From CAYOSF01 sp964406605 (GTDB taxonomy: Bacteria; Chloroflexota; Dehalococcoidia; DSTF01; RBG-16-68-14), in assembly GCA_964406605.1 (NCBI GenBank), contig CAYOSF010000012.1, positions 1-64,000 of the forward strand: a stretch of DNA of 64,000 nt, in the 5' to 3' direction. This document shows, one piece after another, positions 50,909-59,690 of the stretch (positions are counted from its first letter, which is position 1; every line of letters starts with the position of its first letter). Under the pieces are notes generated by a model that saw nothing but the letters and a program-made list of their open reading frames with translations, was not told the DNA's origin and did not search any database. Both the position numbers and the translations under genes were made by a program.

Positions 50909-52615
50909 CTACAGCTCGTCCCAGAACGTATCGATCAGCTCGTCCGGCAGGTCGAAAAGGGCGTCGCCGTCCGGCGTCTTGAGCGGCTCGGTGCGCAGGA
51001 ACGATGGTATCTCGTCAGCGTCCCGCCCGAAGCCGGCCGATTGATTGAACTCGTGCTCGTCCCGCAGGCAGCGCTTGCCCAGCTCGAGCACGTCGTCGGC
51101 CGACCAGGCAACGCCGTGCTGCGCGCTCACGAACGCCGCCATGTCCTCCGCCGTCGGATTGGAGAACTGGCACAGCCCAACCGAATCGATTGCCGCCTGC
51201 AACACCTGCTCTCGGCGCGACGCGTTGAGGTACGTCTCCTCGGTCACGTCGCGGGCGGTGACGAGGCCGGCGGTATGGTCTGCTCCCTGCGGGCTGGTAG
51301 CGTAGGTCACGCCCATCCCCTTCAGCGTGCGCGGCTCCCAGGCTGGGATGCCCATCCCCCTGATCGCCGGCACACGCTCCAGACCGAAGTGCCGGGCCAC
51401 CGCCACCGTCCCATTGCCCAGCAGCCGGCCCAGCTCCGTGCCCCGGCGGATCTCATCGAACAGCCGGATGGCCGCCTGCCAATCGCCGAACTCGGCGACA
51501 CCGGCCTCCATCGCCACGCCGAAGGCGTTGCCCGTCTCGATCGTGTCCAGCCCCAGGTCGTCGCACAGCCGGTCCATCTCCGCCACCGCCTCCAGGTTGT
51601 CGATCTCCAGGTTTGCCCCCAGCAAGGTGAGCGTCTCGAACTCGAGAGCGCTGGTGAGGTGCTCGCCACGCTCGTTGTTGAAGAGGATGGAGCACTTGAT
51701 GATGCAGCCCGCCATGCAGGGGAGCATTTTGCCGCTCCGCTCCGGCGCAAGCTCCGCGATGCGCTGGCCGCTTATCGCGTCGCCCCCAGCGAATGTGCCC
51801 AGCCGGTGGTTCCGCGTAGGGAAGCTGGAGGTCTTCTCCCGGTTGACGAACCTCACGACGCCCGCCGTCCCGAACGTGCTCATGTTCTGCGTTCGAGGGT
51901 CTTCCAGCGTCCGCTTCGAGAAGTCGAGCACCAGCCTCCGGTAGCCTTCCTTGTCGGCCGCCTCTACGTTCTTGGCTCGTGCGTCGTGCACCACGATCGC
52001 CTTCAATCGCTTGCTTCCCATCACGGCACCGAGGCCCCCTCGACCGGCGTGTCGGGTCGGCCGGCCCTCGGGATCGTTGACGGCTACCGAGGCCCCTCCC
52101 AGTTGTTGCTCCCCGGCCGGGCCGATGCACGCGATCGTGGAAGTCCGGCTGCCTGAGTCGGCCCGCCCCAGCAGCCGGGCAACAGTGTCGTACGTGCCGA
52201 GACCCACCAGCTCCGGCGGCACCGGCTCAAGCCTGCCACCTGAGGAATCGATATGCAGAATGCGCCAGAAATCGTCCGGCGTCATCCCCTCGATCACGAC
52301 CGCCTTGATCCCAAGCCTGGAGAGACGGTGGCCCAGTGCGCCGCCGACGTTCGACTCCTTGCAGCCGCGCGTGAGCGGGCTCTTGCCGCCGAAGGAGGTC
52401 CTGCCCGAGGTCGTGACCGCGGTTCCGCCCAGCAGCCCGGGCGCGAACACAAGCTTGTTCCCCGGCCCCAGCGGCTCACACCGGGGGTCCACCTCCCACA
52501 AGATGATTCGAGATGTGAGCGCGTGGCCGCCCAGCAGAACGTACTCGTCCGGCGCCTCCTCGCGTGATACGGTCAGGTCGCTCAAGCTCACCCTGATGAC
52601 GGAAGCCATGGTCAC
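50909..52615 (-). CDS. Aldehyde:ferredoxin oxidoreductase family protein
   Basis: 568 residues, somewhat shorter than the usual 600-620. N-terminal AOR domain (VLLGGHALTSRIILWEVDP, then TSGRTSFGGKSPLTRGCKES binding the pterin), GRGGLGAVMGSKRLKAIVV, and the iron-sulfur segment PCMAGCIIKCS with Cys spacing CX3CX3C plus a later Cys (GLCQF). Tungsten- or molybdenum-bis-pterin enzymes of this family oxidise aldehydes, or related substrates, and reduce ferredoxin. It is co-directional with a MOSC gene 67 bp upstream. Substrate unknown. Confidence 0.9.
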   Translation of the reverse strand: MTMASVIRVSLSDLTVSREEAPDEYVLLGGHALTSRIILWEVDPRCEPLGPGNKLVFAPGLLGGTAVTTSGRTSFGGKSPLTRGCKESNVGGALGHRLSRLGIKAVVIEGMTPDDFWRILHIDSSGGRLEPVPPELVGLGTYDTVARLLGRADSGSRTSTIACIGPAGEQQLGGASVAVNDPEGRPTRHAGRGGLGAVMGSKRLKAIVVHDARAKNVEAADKEGYRRLVLDFSKRTLEDPRTQNMSTFGTAGVVRFVNREKTSSFPTRNHRLGTFAGGDAISGQRIAELAPERSGKMLPCMAGCIIKCSILFNNERGEHLTSALEFETLTLLGANLEIDNLEAVAEMDRLCDDLGLDTIETGNAFGVAMEAGVAEFGDWQAAIRLFDEIRRGTELGRLLGNGTVAVARHFGLERVPAIRGMGIPAWEPRTLKGMGVTYATSPQGADHTAGLVTARDVTEETYLNASRREQVLQAAIDSVGLCQFSNPTAEDMAAFVSAQHGVAWSADDVLELGKRCLRDEHEFNQSAGFGRDADEIPSFLRTEPLKTPDGDALFDLPDELIDTFWDEL

Positions 52616-52682
52616 CTCATAAGATCTCTGCGCTCGCGCTGGCGCGCCCAGCGGTTTCGCTGAGGCCGTGCCCTGTCCTCAG

Positions 52683-53132
52683 TCATTCGCTTGTGATTAT
52701 GTCACCTACGTGAATCGTTCCGCCGCGCAGAATCTGCGCCTTCAAACCGCCGCTGTGCGCCAGACCCTGCAGCACCCTCTGGTCGGTCAGTCCCGCGAGG
52801 TGGGCGCATGGCTCACTCAGGCTCAAGCCGCGCAGGCGGACCTCGCCGACGGCGAACTCCGTGGCCAGCAGCTTCTTGAGCCGTACGCCTCGAGTAACGA
52901 TGTTCCGGCGCACCTCGCCGGGAGCCAGCTTCAGCCCGGTGTCTCGTCCGAGCGCCTCGATGGCCTCAGCTTCGATCAGCGAAACCTCCCTATCCTGGGA
53001 ACTTCCGAAGTACCGGTCTCCCTCTAGCCCTTGGCCGGCCACGGCGCGCGCTTCGTTCACCGACGTCACGGGCCGGCCGTCACCGCGCAATCCGGGCGCG
53101 ACGTGGATTGAAACGACGGTACCCTGCGACAT
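52683..53132 (-). CDS. MOSC-domain protein
   Basis: 149 residues. MOSC (molybdenum cofactor sulfurase C-terminal) domain: GQGLEGDRYFG, REVSLIEAEAIEAL, the RRNIVTRGVRL segment and the conserved Cys in SEPCAHLAGL. MOSC proteins handle or bind the Mo/W cofactor. Being directly upstream of the AOR gene suggests it serves that enzyme's cofactor. ATG after GAGAGGAGC. Confidence 0.9.
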   Translation of the reverse strand: MSQGTVVSIHVAPGLRGDGRPVTSVNEARAVAGQGLEGDRYFGSSQDREVSLIEAEAIEALGRDTGLKLAPGEVRRNIVTRGVRLKKLLATEFAVGEVRLRGLSLSEPCAHLAGLTDQRVLQGLAHSGGLKAQILRGGTIHVGDIITSE

Positions 53133-53178
53133 CGACCGCAGCTCCTCTCAATACCCCACATTACAGCGGAGCACTTGG

Positions 53179-53207
53179 AGTATAGGAACCCACCTGGAGG
53201 CACACAA
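53179..53207 (-). promoter_or_regulatory. Sigma70-like promoter of the MOSC-AOR operon
   Basis: Minus strand: TTGTGT (53207-53202), 17 bp, TATACT (53184-53179), about 47 nt before the MOSC start. It shows that MOSC-AOR can be expressed apart from the nuo genes. Confidence 0.6.
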
Positions 53208-53274
53208 GCGACCGCGGTCATTGGTGTCGGAGTGCCCAGATCGAGAGCTGTGCGCGGGCTGCCGGCCGGTGAGC

Positions 53275-54720
53275 TTACGCGAAGAGGAGCGATGCCGCCC
53301 CCTGCGCCGCCTCGAAGAGGTGCCGGGGGAAGATGCCGACGTAGAAGACGCCCACCACCAGCGCCACGGTCAGGCCGTTCACCAGCGCCGGTACCGGCAG
53401 CCGGCCTTCCTCCTCCGGCTGAGAGATGTACAGCTCCTTGATGACCATCAGGTAGTAGTAGAGGGATACGAAGCTCATCACGACGGCGATGACCGACAAC
53501 CAGAGGAAGCCCTCCTCGGCCACAGCCTGGAAGAGGATGAACTTGGTCAGGAAGCCGGCGAACAGCGGCATTCCCGACAACGAGAAGAGCGCCGCGGTCA
53601 GCGACGCCGCCAGCAGCGGCGCGCGCTCCGCCATCCCCCGGAAGTCCGCGATCTCGTCCTTGTCGGTCAGGTTGTACCAGGCGATGATGCACGTGAACGC
53701 GGCCAGGTTCGTGATCACATACCCCGACATGTGCAGCAACAGTGCGCCCGCCGTCGCCGATGAGAGCGCCGCCAGCGCCATCAGCATGTATCCCACCTGG
53801 CCGATCGACGAGTAGGCGAGCAGCCGCTTGATGTTGTGCTGCTGAAGCGCGACCAGGTTTCCAAGCACCATCGTCAAGGCGGCCAGCGCGGCGATCATCC
53901 ACTGCCAATCGTCGAGGACCGGCATGAAGGCGCCTGAGAACAGACGCAGCAGCAGCGCGAAGCCCGCCGCCTTGGACGTGGCCGAGAGGTAAGCGGTAAT
54001 GGGCAGCGGTGCCCCCTCGTAGGCGTCGGGCGTCCACATGTGGAAGGGCACTGCGGCCACTTTGAACCCGAGTCCGGCCATCACCAATACCAGCCCCGCC
54101 AGCAACCCCAGGTCGAACCCGGACGTCCCGTTCGCATAGGCGGCGGCGATGTCGTCGTAGAACGTGGAGCCCGCCGAGCCATAGATGAGGCTGAGCCCAT
54201 AGAGGAAGAGAGCCGACGCGAAGGCACCCAGCAACATGTACTTCATGCCGCCCTCGTTGGACTTGGGATCGAACTTGGCAAACGACACCAGGACATAGAG
54301 GCTGAAGCTGAGCAGCTCCAGCGAGATGTAGGCGCTCAGCAGCTCCCGAGCGGCGGCCATGTAGATGGCCCCGATCGTCGAGAGGACGAGCAGCCCGTAG
54401 TACTCCCCGGGATTCCGGAGCCGCGCCTGGACGAAGTGGGCTGATGCCAGCGCCACGGTGGCCGTGATCGCCATGAAGAAGACGCGGAAGAAGGTAGTGT
54501 AGTTATCGACGTAAAGGAGGCCGGCGAAGTCGCTCTGCTTGTCCAGCCAGCCGAAGGAGAGCCCAAGGATCGCGACGAGCCCCGCCGCCGTCGCGAAGGG
54601 CAGCCATTCCTTGCGGAAGCGCGGCACGAAGAGGTCCAGGCCGATCACAAGCGCCGCCAGACCTCCCAAGCAGAACTCAGGGGTCAGCAGCGAGTAGTCC
54701 AGATTCAGCTCGCTCGGCAT
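53275..54720 (-). CDS. nuoN: NADH-quinone oxidoreductase subunit N
   Basis: 481 residues, about 14 membrane segments; antiporter-like proton-pumping subunit. GLGFKVAAVPFHMWTPDAYE contains the conserved Lys, and LLAYSSIGQVGYMLMALAAL follows. Last nuo gene; it starts 1 nt before the nuoM end. Confidence 0.94.
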   Translation of the reverse strand: MPSELNLDYSLLTPEFCLGGLAALVIGLDLFVPRFRKEWLPFATAAGLVAILGLSFGWLDKQSDFAGLLYVDNYTTFFRVFFMAITATVALASAHFVQARLRNPGEYYGLLVLSTIGAIYMAAARELLSAYISLELLSFSLYVLVSFAKFDPKSNEGGMKYMLLGAFASALFLYGLSLIYGSAGSTFYDDIAAAYANGTSGFDLGLLAGLVLVMAGLGFKVAAVPFHMWTPDAYEGAPLPITAYLSATSKAAGFALLLRLFSGAFMPVLDDWQWMIAALAALTMVLGNLVALQQHNIKRLLAYSSIGQVGYMLMALAALSSATAGALLLHMSGYVITNLAAFTCIIAWYNLTDKDEIADFRGMAERAPLLAASLTAALFSLSGMPLFAGFLTKFILFQAVAEEGFLWLSVIAVVMSFVSLYYYLMVIKELYISQPEEEGRLPVPALVNGLTVALVVGVFYVGIFPRHLFEAAQGAASLLFA

Positions 54721-56226
54721 CTATCCAACCCCCGGAAGTGCCAGCACCGTCTCGGCGATGCGGTCGACGAACGGGCTGGGGAAGACTCCCATGAAGATCA
54801 GGAAGCAGATGAGAAGAGCGCCTCCCGCCTGCTCGAAGCGAGTCATATCCTTCAGGTCTTTCCACTGCTCGTTTGGCGGTCCGAACATGGCCAGCGCCAG
54901 CATACGCAGAATGTACACGGCGGTGATGGCGGCGCCCAGGATCCCCAAGGCCCCAAGGGCCGGGTAGGTGCGGAACGTCCCCACGAACACGTTGAACTCC
55001 GCCACGAACCCGGACAGGCCGGGCAACCCGAGCGACGCGAGCCCTGCGATGGCGAAGAACGCGACGAAATGCGGCATCCGCTTCACGACCCCGCCGAAGA
55101 GCCTCATGTCCCGCGTGTGGGCCTGGTCATAGATCGAGCCCACCATGGCGAACATGAGGGCCGTCATCACGCCGTGAGAGAACATCTGCAGCACCGCCCC
55201 GTTCACGCCGATGGCGTTCAGCGTCCCCAGCCCCATTAGCACATAGCCCATATGACTCACGCTGGAATACCCCACCATGTACTTGAAGTCGGTCTGCGCG
55301 GTGGCGGAGATGGCGCCGTACACCACGTTGATCGTGCCCAGCGTGATGAGCATCGGCATCCAGAACTGCGCGCCCTCAGGCAGCAGTTGCATGCCCAGCC
55401 GGATGATGCCGAAGGCGCCCAGCTTCATCAACACCCCGGCATGGAGCATGCTCACCGCCGTCGGCGCGGCCACATGACCGTCGGGCGACCACGTGTGGAA
55501 CGGCCAGAGACCGGCCAGCACTCCGCAGCCGATGAGGAAGATGGGGAAGACGATCTTCTGGAAGTTCACGTCGTACTCCACCTGGTAGAGCGACGGCAGA
55601 TCGAACGTGCCGATGCCGGCCTCCACAAAGACGGCGAAAATGCCAATGAAGATCAGCACGCTGGCGCCCACCAAGAAGAGCGTGAGCTTGAGAGCGCCAT
55701 ACTCCTTCGTGCGCACGAAGGTGGGGAAGGTGCTGCTCGCACCCCAGACGCCGATCAGCAGGTACATGGGCAGCACCGCCAGCTCGTAGAAGAAGAACCA
55801 GAAGAAGAGATCGAGCGACGTGAATACCCCGAACACGCCCGAAACCAATACCAGGAACAGGATGAAGTAGTCCTTGTTCCGGTACTCGATCTTCCACGAG
55901 ATCAGTGTCCCCGCGAAGGCAACGATGCCCGTCAGCAGCACCATGGGCGCGCTGATTCCGTCGATGCCGAGGTGGAGGGTGATCCCGCGGTCACCGAGGA
56001 ACCCCACGTTCTCGATCCAATCCCACCTGAGCTGGAACTGGAATTGCTCATCCGTGGCGAGTTGGTAGGCGAAGAACGCGTAGAGCGACAGGCCGAACAG
56101 GACGAAACCCACCGCCACCGCAATGATCCGCACCGCGTTTGGATAGCGGGAAGGCACGGCTACGAGCGCCAGCGCCGCCAGCAGCGGAACCGCAATGGTG
56201 GCGAGCAGAACGTATCCCGTTTGCAT
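54721..56226 (-). CDS. nuoM: NADH-quinone oxidoreductase subunit M
   Basis: 501 residues. Antiporter-like subunit with the conserved Glu in the YELAVLPMYLLIGVWG segment, WPFHTWSPDGHVAAPTAVSM and KYMVGYSSVSHMGYVLMGLG. Normal length. Confidence 0.95.
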   Translation of the reverse strand: MQTGYVLLATIAVPLLAALALVAVPSRYPNAVRIIAVAVGFVLFGLSLYAFFAYQLATDEQFQFQLRWDWIENVGFLGDRGITLHLGIDGISAPMVLLTGIVAFAGTLISWKIEYRNKDYFILFLVLVSGVFGVFTSLDLFFWFFFYELAVLPMYLLIGVWGASSTFPTFVRTKEYGALKLTLFLVGASVLIFIGIFAVFVEAGIGTFDLPSLYQVEYDVNFQKIVFPIFLIGCGVLAGLWPFHTWSPDGHVAAPTAVSMLHAGVLMKLGAFGIIRLGMQLLPEGAQFWMPMLITLGTINVVYGAISATAQTDFKYMVGYSSVSHMGYVLMGLGTLNAIGVNGAVLQMFSHGVMTALMFAMVGSIYDQAHTRDMRLFGGVVKRMPHFVAFFAIAGLASLGLPGLSGFVAEFNVFVGTFRTYPALGALGILGAAITAVYILRMLALAMFGPPNEQWKDLKDMTRFEQAGGALLICFLIFMGVFPSPFVDRIAETVLALPGVG

Positions 56227-56233
56227 GTTTCCC

Positions 56234-58132
56234 CTACGTCTTCAACGAGAATGCCACCAGCGCCAGCGCGACGACGCCGATGACCATCCCCAGCGCATAG
56301 TTGGGCAGTTTGCCCGTCTGCTGGAACTTGAGCAGGAATGCCAGGAAGCCCGCCGTCTGGGCGGGACCGTTCACCGCGGTGTCGTTCACCACGGTCCGGT
56401 CGAACCATGCCAGGACTCGCGAGCTACCCAACACCACGTTGTCGATCACTGACTGGTAGAGGTCATCAAGGTAGTACTTGTTGAGCAGAAGGGCATGCGC
56501 CCGCGGCATCACTACTGCCGCAATGCGTGGTATCTCCGGACGGACCACATAGGCGTACCACCCAGCCGCGATGCCGAGCCCTACCAGCAGAGATGAGCCG
56601 ACAGCGACGCCGACGTTGAAGTGGAACACTTCCGGCTCGTGCAGGAAGATGAACTCGCCGATGCCCCCAGGGAACCCCATCGCCCGGCCCACCTGGTCGA
56701 AGGTGACGAAGCCAGTGACCAATGTGAGCACGGCCAGAAGGGCCAACGGCACCGCCATGGCGGGCGGCGACTCGTGGGCATGCTCGCGGGCCTCCGACTC
56801 CTTAGGTTCGCCGAGGAAGGTGAGGATGAAGAGCCGGGTCATGTACATCGCCGTCACCGGCACGGTCAGAAGCACGAGCGAGAACGCCGCGCGGTTCTCG
56901 AGCACGCTGGCCAGGATCTCGTCCTTGGCCCAGAAGCCGGCAAGGAAGGGAAGGCCAGCCATCGACAGTGTGCCGACGGCGAACGTGACGCCGGTTATCG
57001 GCATCTTCGACCAGAGCCCCCCTAGCTGCGCCACGTCCTGCCGCTCAGTCGCGTGGATCACGGAGCCCGCGCCGAGAAAGAGGAGCGCCTTGAAGAAGCC
57101 GTGCGTGAACAGATACAGCATGGCGGCAGCCGGGGAACCTACGCCCAGCGCCACGAACATGAGCCCCAAGCTGTTGATGGTGGAATATGCGATGACCCGC
57201 TTGATGTCGGTCATCACCATCCCCATTGAGGCTGAGAGGAACGTGGTCAGCAGCCCGACGGCAAGCACCAGCTCCGAGGCACCCGCCACTAGCTCGAACA
57301 GCGGCAGCGTGCGGGCGACCAGGTAGACTCCCGCCACCACCATCGTGGCGGCGTGGATCAGGGCGGAGACCGGCGTGGGGCCTTCCATGGCATCCGGCAG
57401 CCAGACGTGGAACGGGAACTGGGCCGACTTCCCCATCGCCCCCATGAAGAGCAGCACGACCGAGGCCGTCAGGATCTCGGTCCGGATCTCCCCGGCCTTC
57501 GCGGCCTCAATCACCCCCTGGATGCTCATCGTCCCCGTCGCGCGCCAGAGAAGAATGACGGCAATCAGCAGCCCGACATCCCCCAGGCGGGTGGTGATGA
57601 ACGCCTTCTTCGCGGCCTCAGCGGCGGAGCGAAGGTGATTGTAGTGTCCGATGAGCAGGTAGGAACAAAGCCCTACCAGCTCCCAGGCGAAGTAGAGCAG
57701 CAGGAAGTTGTCGGCCAGCACGAGCGCCAGCATCGAGGCGGCGAACAGTGACATCGTTGCGTAGTACCAGCCGTAGCGTTCGTCGCCGTGCATGTAGCCC
57801 AAGGAGTAGACCTGAACCATGAGAGCGACGAAGCTCACCACCACCAGCATCACGACCGTGATCGGATCCACGAAGACGCCCAGGCGTAGCTCCAGATGCC
57901 CCGGCACCTCGAGCCACTGGATGCTGTTGGCGACGCCGGCAAACTCAGCGCCTTGGTCGGCCAGCGCGCTGCTCAGGTCGGCAATCACCGGGAAGGCGAG
58001 AACAAACGAGGTGAAGATGGCGGCGATGGCCAGCCAGTCCCCTCGACGTGGCAGGAACGGCCCGAACAGCACCAGAACGACGAACGCGCCGGCGGGCAGC
58101 ACGGGTATCAGCCACGCATCCGACATGCCCAT
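56234..58132 (-). CDS. nuoL: NADH-quinone oxidoreductase subunit L
   Basis: 632 residues. The most distal pump, with a long C-terminal lateral helix. YFAWELVGLCSYLLIGHYNH, SAQFPFHVWLPDAMEGPTPV and KRVIAYSTINSLGLMFVALG are canonical. Eight bp upstream of nuoM. Confidence 0.96.
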   Translation of the reverse strand: MGMSDAWLIPVLPAGAFVVLVLFGPFLPRRGDWLAIAAIFTSFVLAFPVIADLSSALADQGAEFAGVANSIQWLEVPGHLELRLGVFVDPITVVMLVVVSFVALMVQVYSLGYMHGDERYGWYYATMSLFAASMLALVLADNFLLLYFAWELVGLCSYLLIGHYNHLRSAAEAAKKAFITTRLGDVGLLIAVILLWRATGTMSIQGVIEAAKAGEIRTEILTASVVLLFMGAMGKSAQFPFHVWLPDAMEGPTPVSALIHAATMVVAGVYLVARTLPLFELVAGASELVLAVGLLTTFLSASMGMVMTDIKRVIAYSTINSLGLMFVALGVGSPAAAMLYLFTHGFFKALLFLGAGSVIHATERQDVAQLGGLWSKMPITGVTFAVGTLSMAGLPFLAGFWAKDEILASVLENRAAFSLVLLTVPVTAMYMTRLFILTFLGEPKESEAREHAHESPPAMAVPLALLAVLTLVTGFVTFDQVGRAMGFPGGIGEFIFLHEPEVFHFNVGVAVGSSLLVGLGIAAGWYAYVVRPEIPRIAAVVMPRAHALLLNKYYLDDLYQSVIDNVVLGSSRVLAWFDRTVVNDTAVNGPAQTAGFLAFLLKFQQTGKLPNYALGMVIGVVALALVAFSLKT

Positions 58133-58151
58133 CAGCGCGCCCTCCCGTCTC

Positions 58152-58478
58152 TTACCATCTCAGTTCGCTCACCTCGTCCACGTTCGACGTCCGCCGGTTG
58201 CGGAAGATGCGCAAGATGATCGCCAGCGCCAGCCCTACTTCCGCAGCGGCGACCGTGATGATGAAGATGGCAAAGATGATGCCGATGAACTGCTCCGGCG
58301 ACGTGTAGGCCGCAAAGGCCACCATATTGATGCTCGCCGAGTTCAGCATCAATTCCACGGACATCAAGAAGAGAACCGCGTTGCGCCGGGTCAGGACGCC
58401 GTAGATCCCGAGGGAAAAGAGGATGACACTGAGGACGAGGAAATGCTCGAGGGGGATCTGCTGGCTGACAGCCTCCAC
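58152..58478 (-). CDS. nuoK: NADH-quinone oxidoreductase subunit K
   Basis: 108 residues, three membrane helices, with the conserved membrane Glu in FLMSVELMLNSASINMVAF and the second in ITVAAAEVGLALAIIL. Standard position between nuoJ and nuoL. Confidence 0.95.
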   Translation of the reverse strand: MEAVSQQIPLEHFLVLSVILFSLGIYGVLTRRNAVLFLMSVELMLNSASINMVAFAAYTSPEQFIGIIFAIFIITVAAAEVGLALAIILRIFRNRRTSNVDEVSELRW

Positions 58479-58480
58479 TC

Positions 58481-58981
58481 CTACTCCCCCTCCTCCTGTC
58501 GCGCCAGAACGATGGCGCCGACAAGTGCGACCAGCAGCACCAGTGAGGCGATCTCAAAGGGCACGGCCCACCGGCGGAAGAGCGCGCTACCCAGCTCGTC
58601 GAAGATGACGCGCGTGATCGTTCCGTCCGCGTCGCCGGGCCAGTTGGTTGTCGCGACGGCGGCGATGAGCAGCCCCGCCACCAGCGACGAGGCGACGGCC
58701 GCGACCGGCCACTGGGCGCCCACGGTCGGCTCCGGCACGTCGCCCGCGCGCGTGAGCATCAGAGCGAAGAGAAGCAGCACCGTAACGGCGCCACCGTAGA
58801 TGAGCACCTGCACCAGCGCCAGGAACTCAGAGGCCAGCAGAATGTAGACGCCGGCCACAGAGAGCAGTGTCAGGATCAGGAACAGGGCGGCGTATACGGC
58901 GTTCCGCATGAGTACCACACCGAGACCGCCAGCAACCGCCAGCGCGGCGACGAGATAGAAGATTCCCTGCGCTACCGTCAT
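58481..58981 (-). CDS. nuoJ: NADH-quinone oxidoreductase subunit J
   Basis: 166 residues, five membrane helices; NAVYAALFLILTLLSVAGVY, then FLALVQVLIYGGAVTVLLLF. It ends 3 nt before nuoK. The 141 bp between it and nuoI hold nothing recognisable. Confidence 0.92.
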   Translation of the reverse strand: MTVAQGIFYLVAALAVAGGLGVVLMRNAVYAALFLILTLLSVAGVYILLASEFLALVQVLIYGGAVTVLLLFALMLTRAGDVPEPTVGAQWPVAAVASSLVAGLLIAAVATTNWPGDADGTITRVIFDELGSALFRRWAVPFEIASLVLLVALVGAIVLARQEEGE

Positions 58982-59122
58982 GCTGCCTTCTTGCTTCCCA
59001 ACGGCTAACCTAGTCCATCACCAGGGTACGGACAACCCCGGCTCGGCGGTCTCGCTCGCCCTCTTCCTCAACGCGCCACCATCGCATGAGGCGGCTTCGG
59101 TGCCCTGCTGTTTCCGGAGCTC

Positions 59123-59587
59123 TCAGCCGGCCACCCATGTCTCGATCTTCTTCTGTTTGTGCTGAGCCAGGAGCTGGTCAAGGTCCATGACCAAGTCGTT
59201 GCGGTCGTACTTGGACAGCTCGTGGCCGGCCCAGGTGTTGTTCATCGCGATGGCCTCGAAATTACACACCTCCACGCAGACGTTGCAGCGCATGCACCGC
59301 CCGTAGTCGATCCAGAACTGGTCGACGATCTTGCGGCGCTTGCTCTTCCCCTCCGCGTGCAGGGGGTTGTCCTTCATGATCACCGTCATGCACTCCGCGG
59401 GGCATGCGCGCTCGCAGGCGTGGCAGCCCGTGCAGAACGGCTCGCCGACCTCTTCGTCCCAGAGAAGGATAGGGAAGGCGCGGTCTCGCTCCGGTACCTC
59501 CCGGTGGATGGACGGATACTCGATCGTCACCGGCTTGCGAAGCATCACCGAGAACGTCAAGTACAAGCCCTTGAGAATGCCAATCAT
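59123..59587 (-). CDS. nuoI: NADH-quinone oxidoreductase subunit I (2x 4Fe-4S)
   Basis: 154 residues from the ATG at 59587 (IGILKGLYLTFSVMLRKPVT), chosen because GAGGTG precedes it; frames up to 59638 are open. Two ferredoxin motifs, CTGCHACERACP and CMRCNVCVEVCNF, bind clusters N6a and N6b, which pass electrons from the peripheral arm to NuoB. Confidence 0.93.
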   Translation of the reverse strand: MIGILKGLYLTFSVMLRKPVTIEYPSIHREVPERDRAFPILLWDEEVGEPFCTGCHACERACPAECMTVIMKDNPLHAEGKSKRRKIVDQFWIDYGRCMRCNVCVEVCNFEAIAMNNTWAGHELSKYDRNDLVMDLDQLLAQHKQKKIETWVAG

Positions 59588-59690
59588 GGGTGACAACACC
59601 TCGGCGGCATCGCCCGATATCCTCCGAGCGACGCCCAAAGATACGCGCTTCGGGACCGGAGCGCTTCACGGTGTTCGTCGGTCTCTCTCA

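Noticed and set aside
49619..52156. An 845-codon open frame on the plus strand across mtnA and the AOR gene
   Set aside because: It runs through the SAM-I riboswitch and two certain genes in antisense; His/Arg-rich composition is typical of shadow frames.
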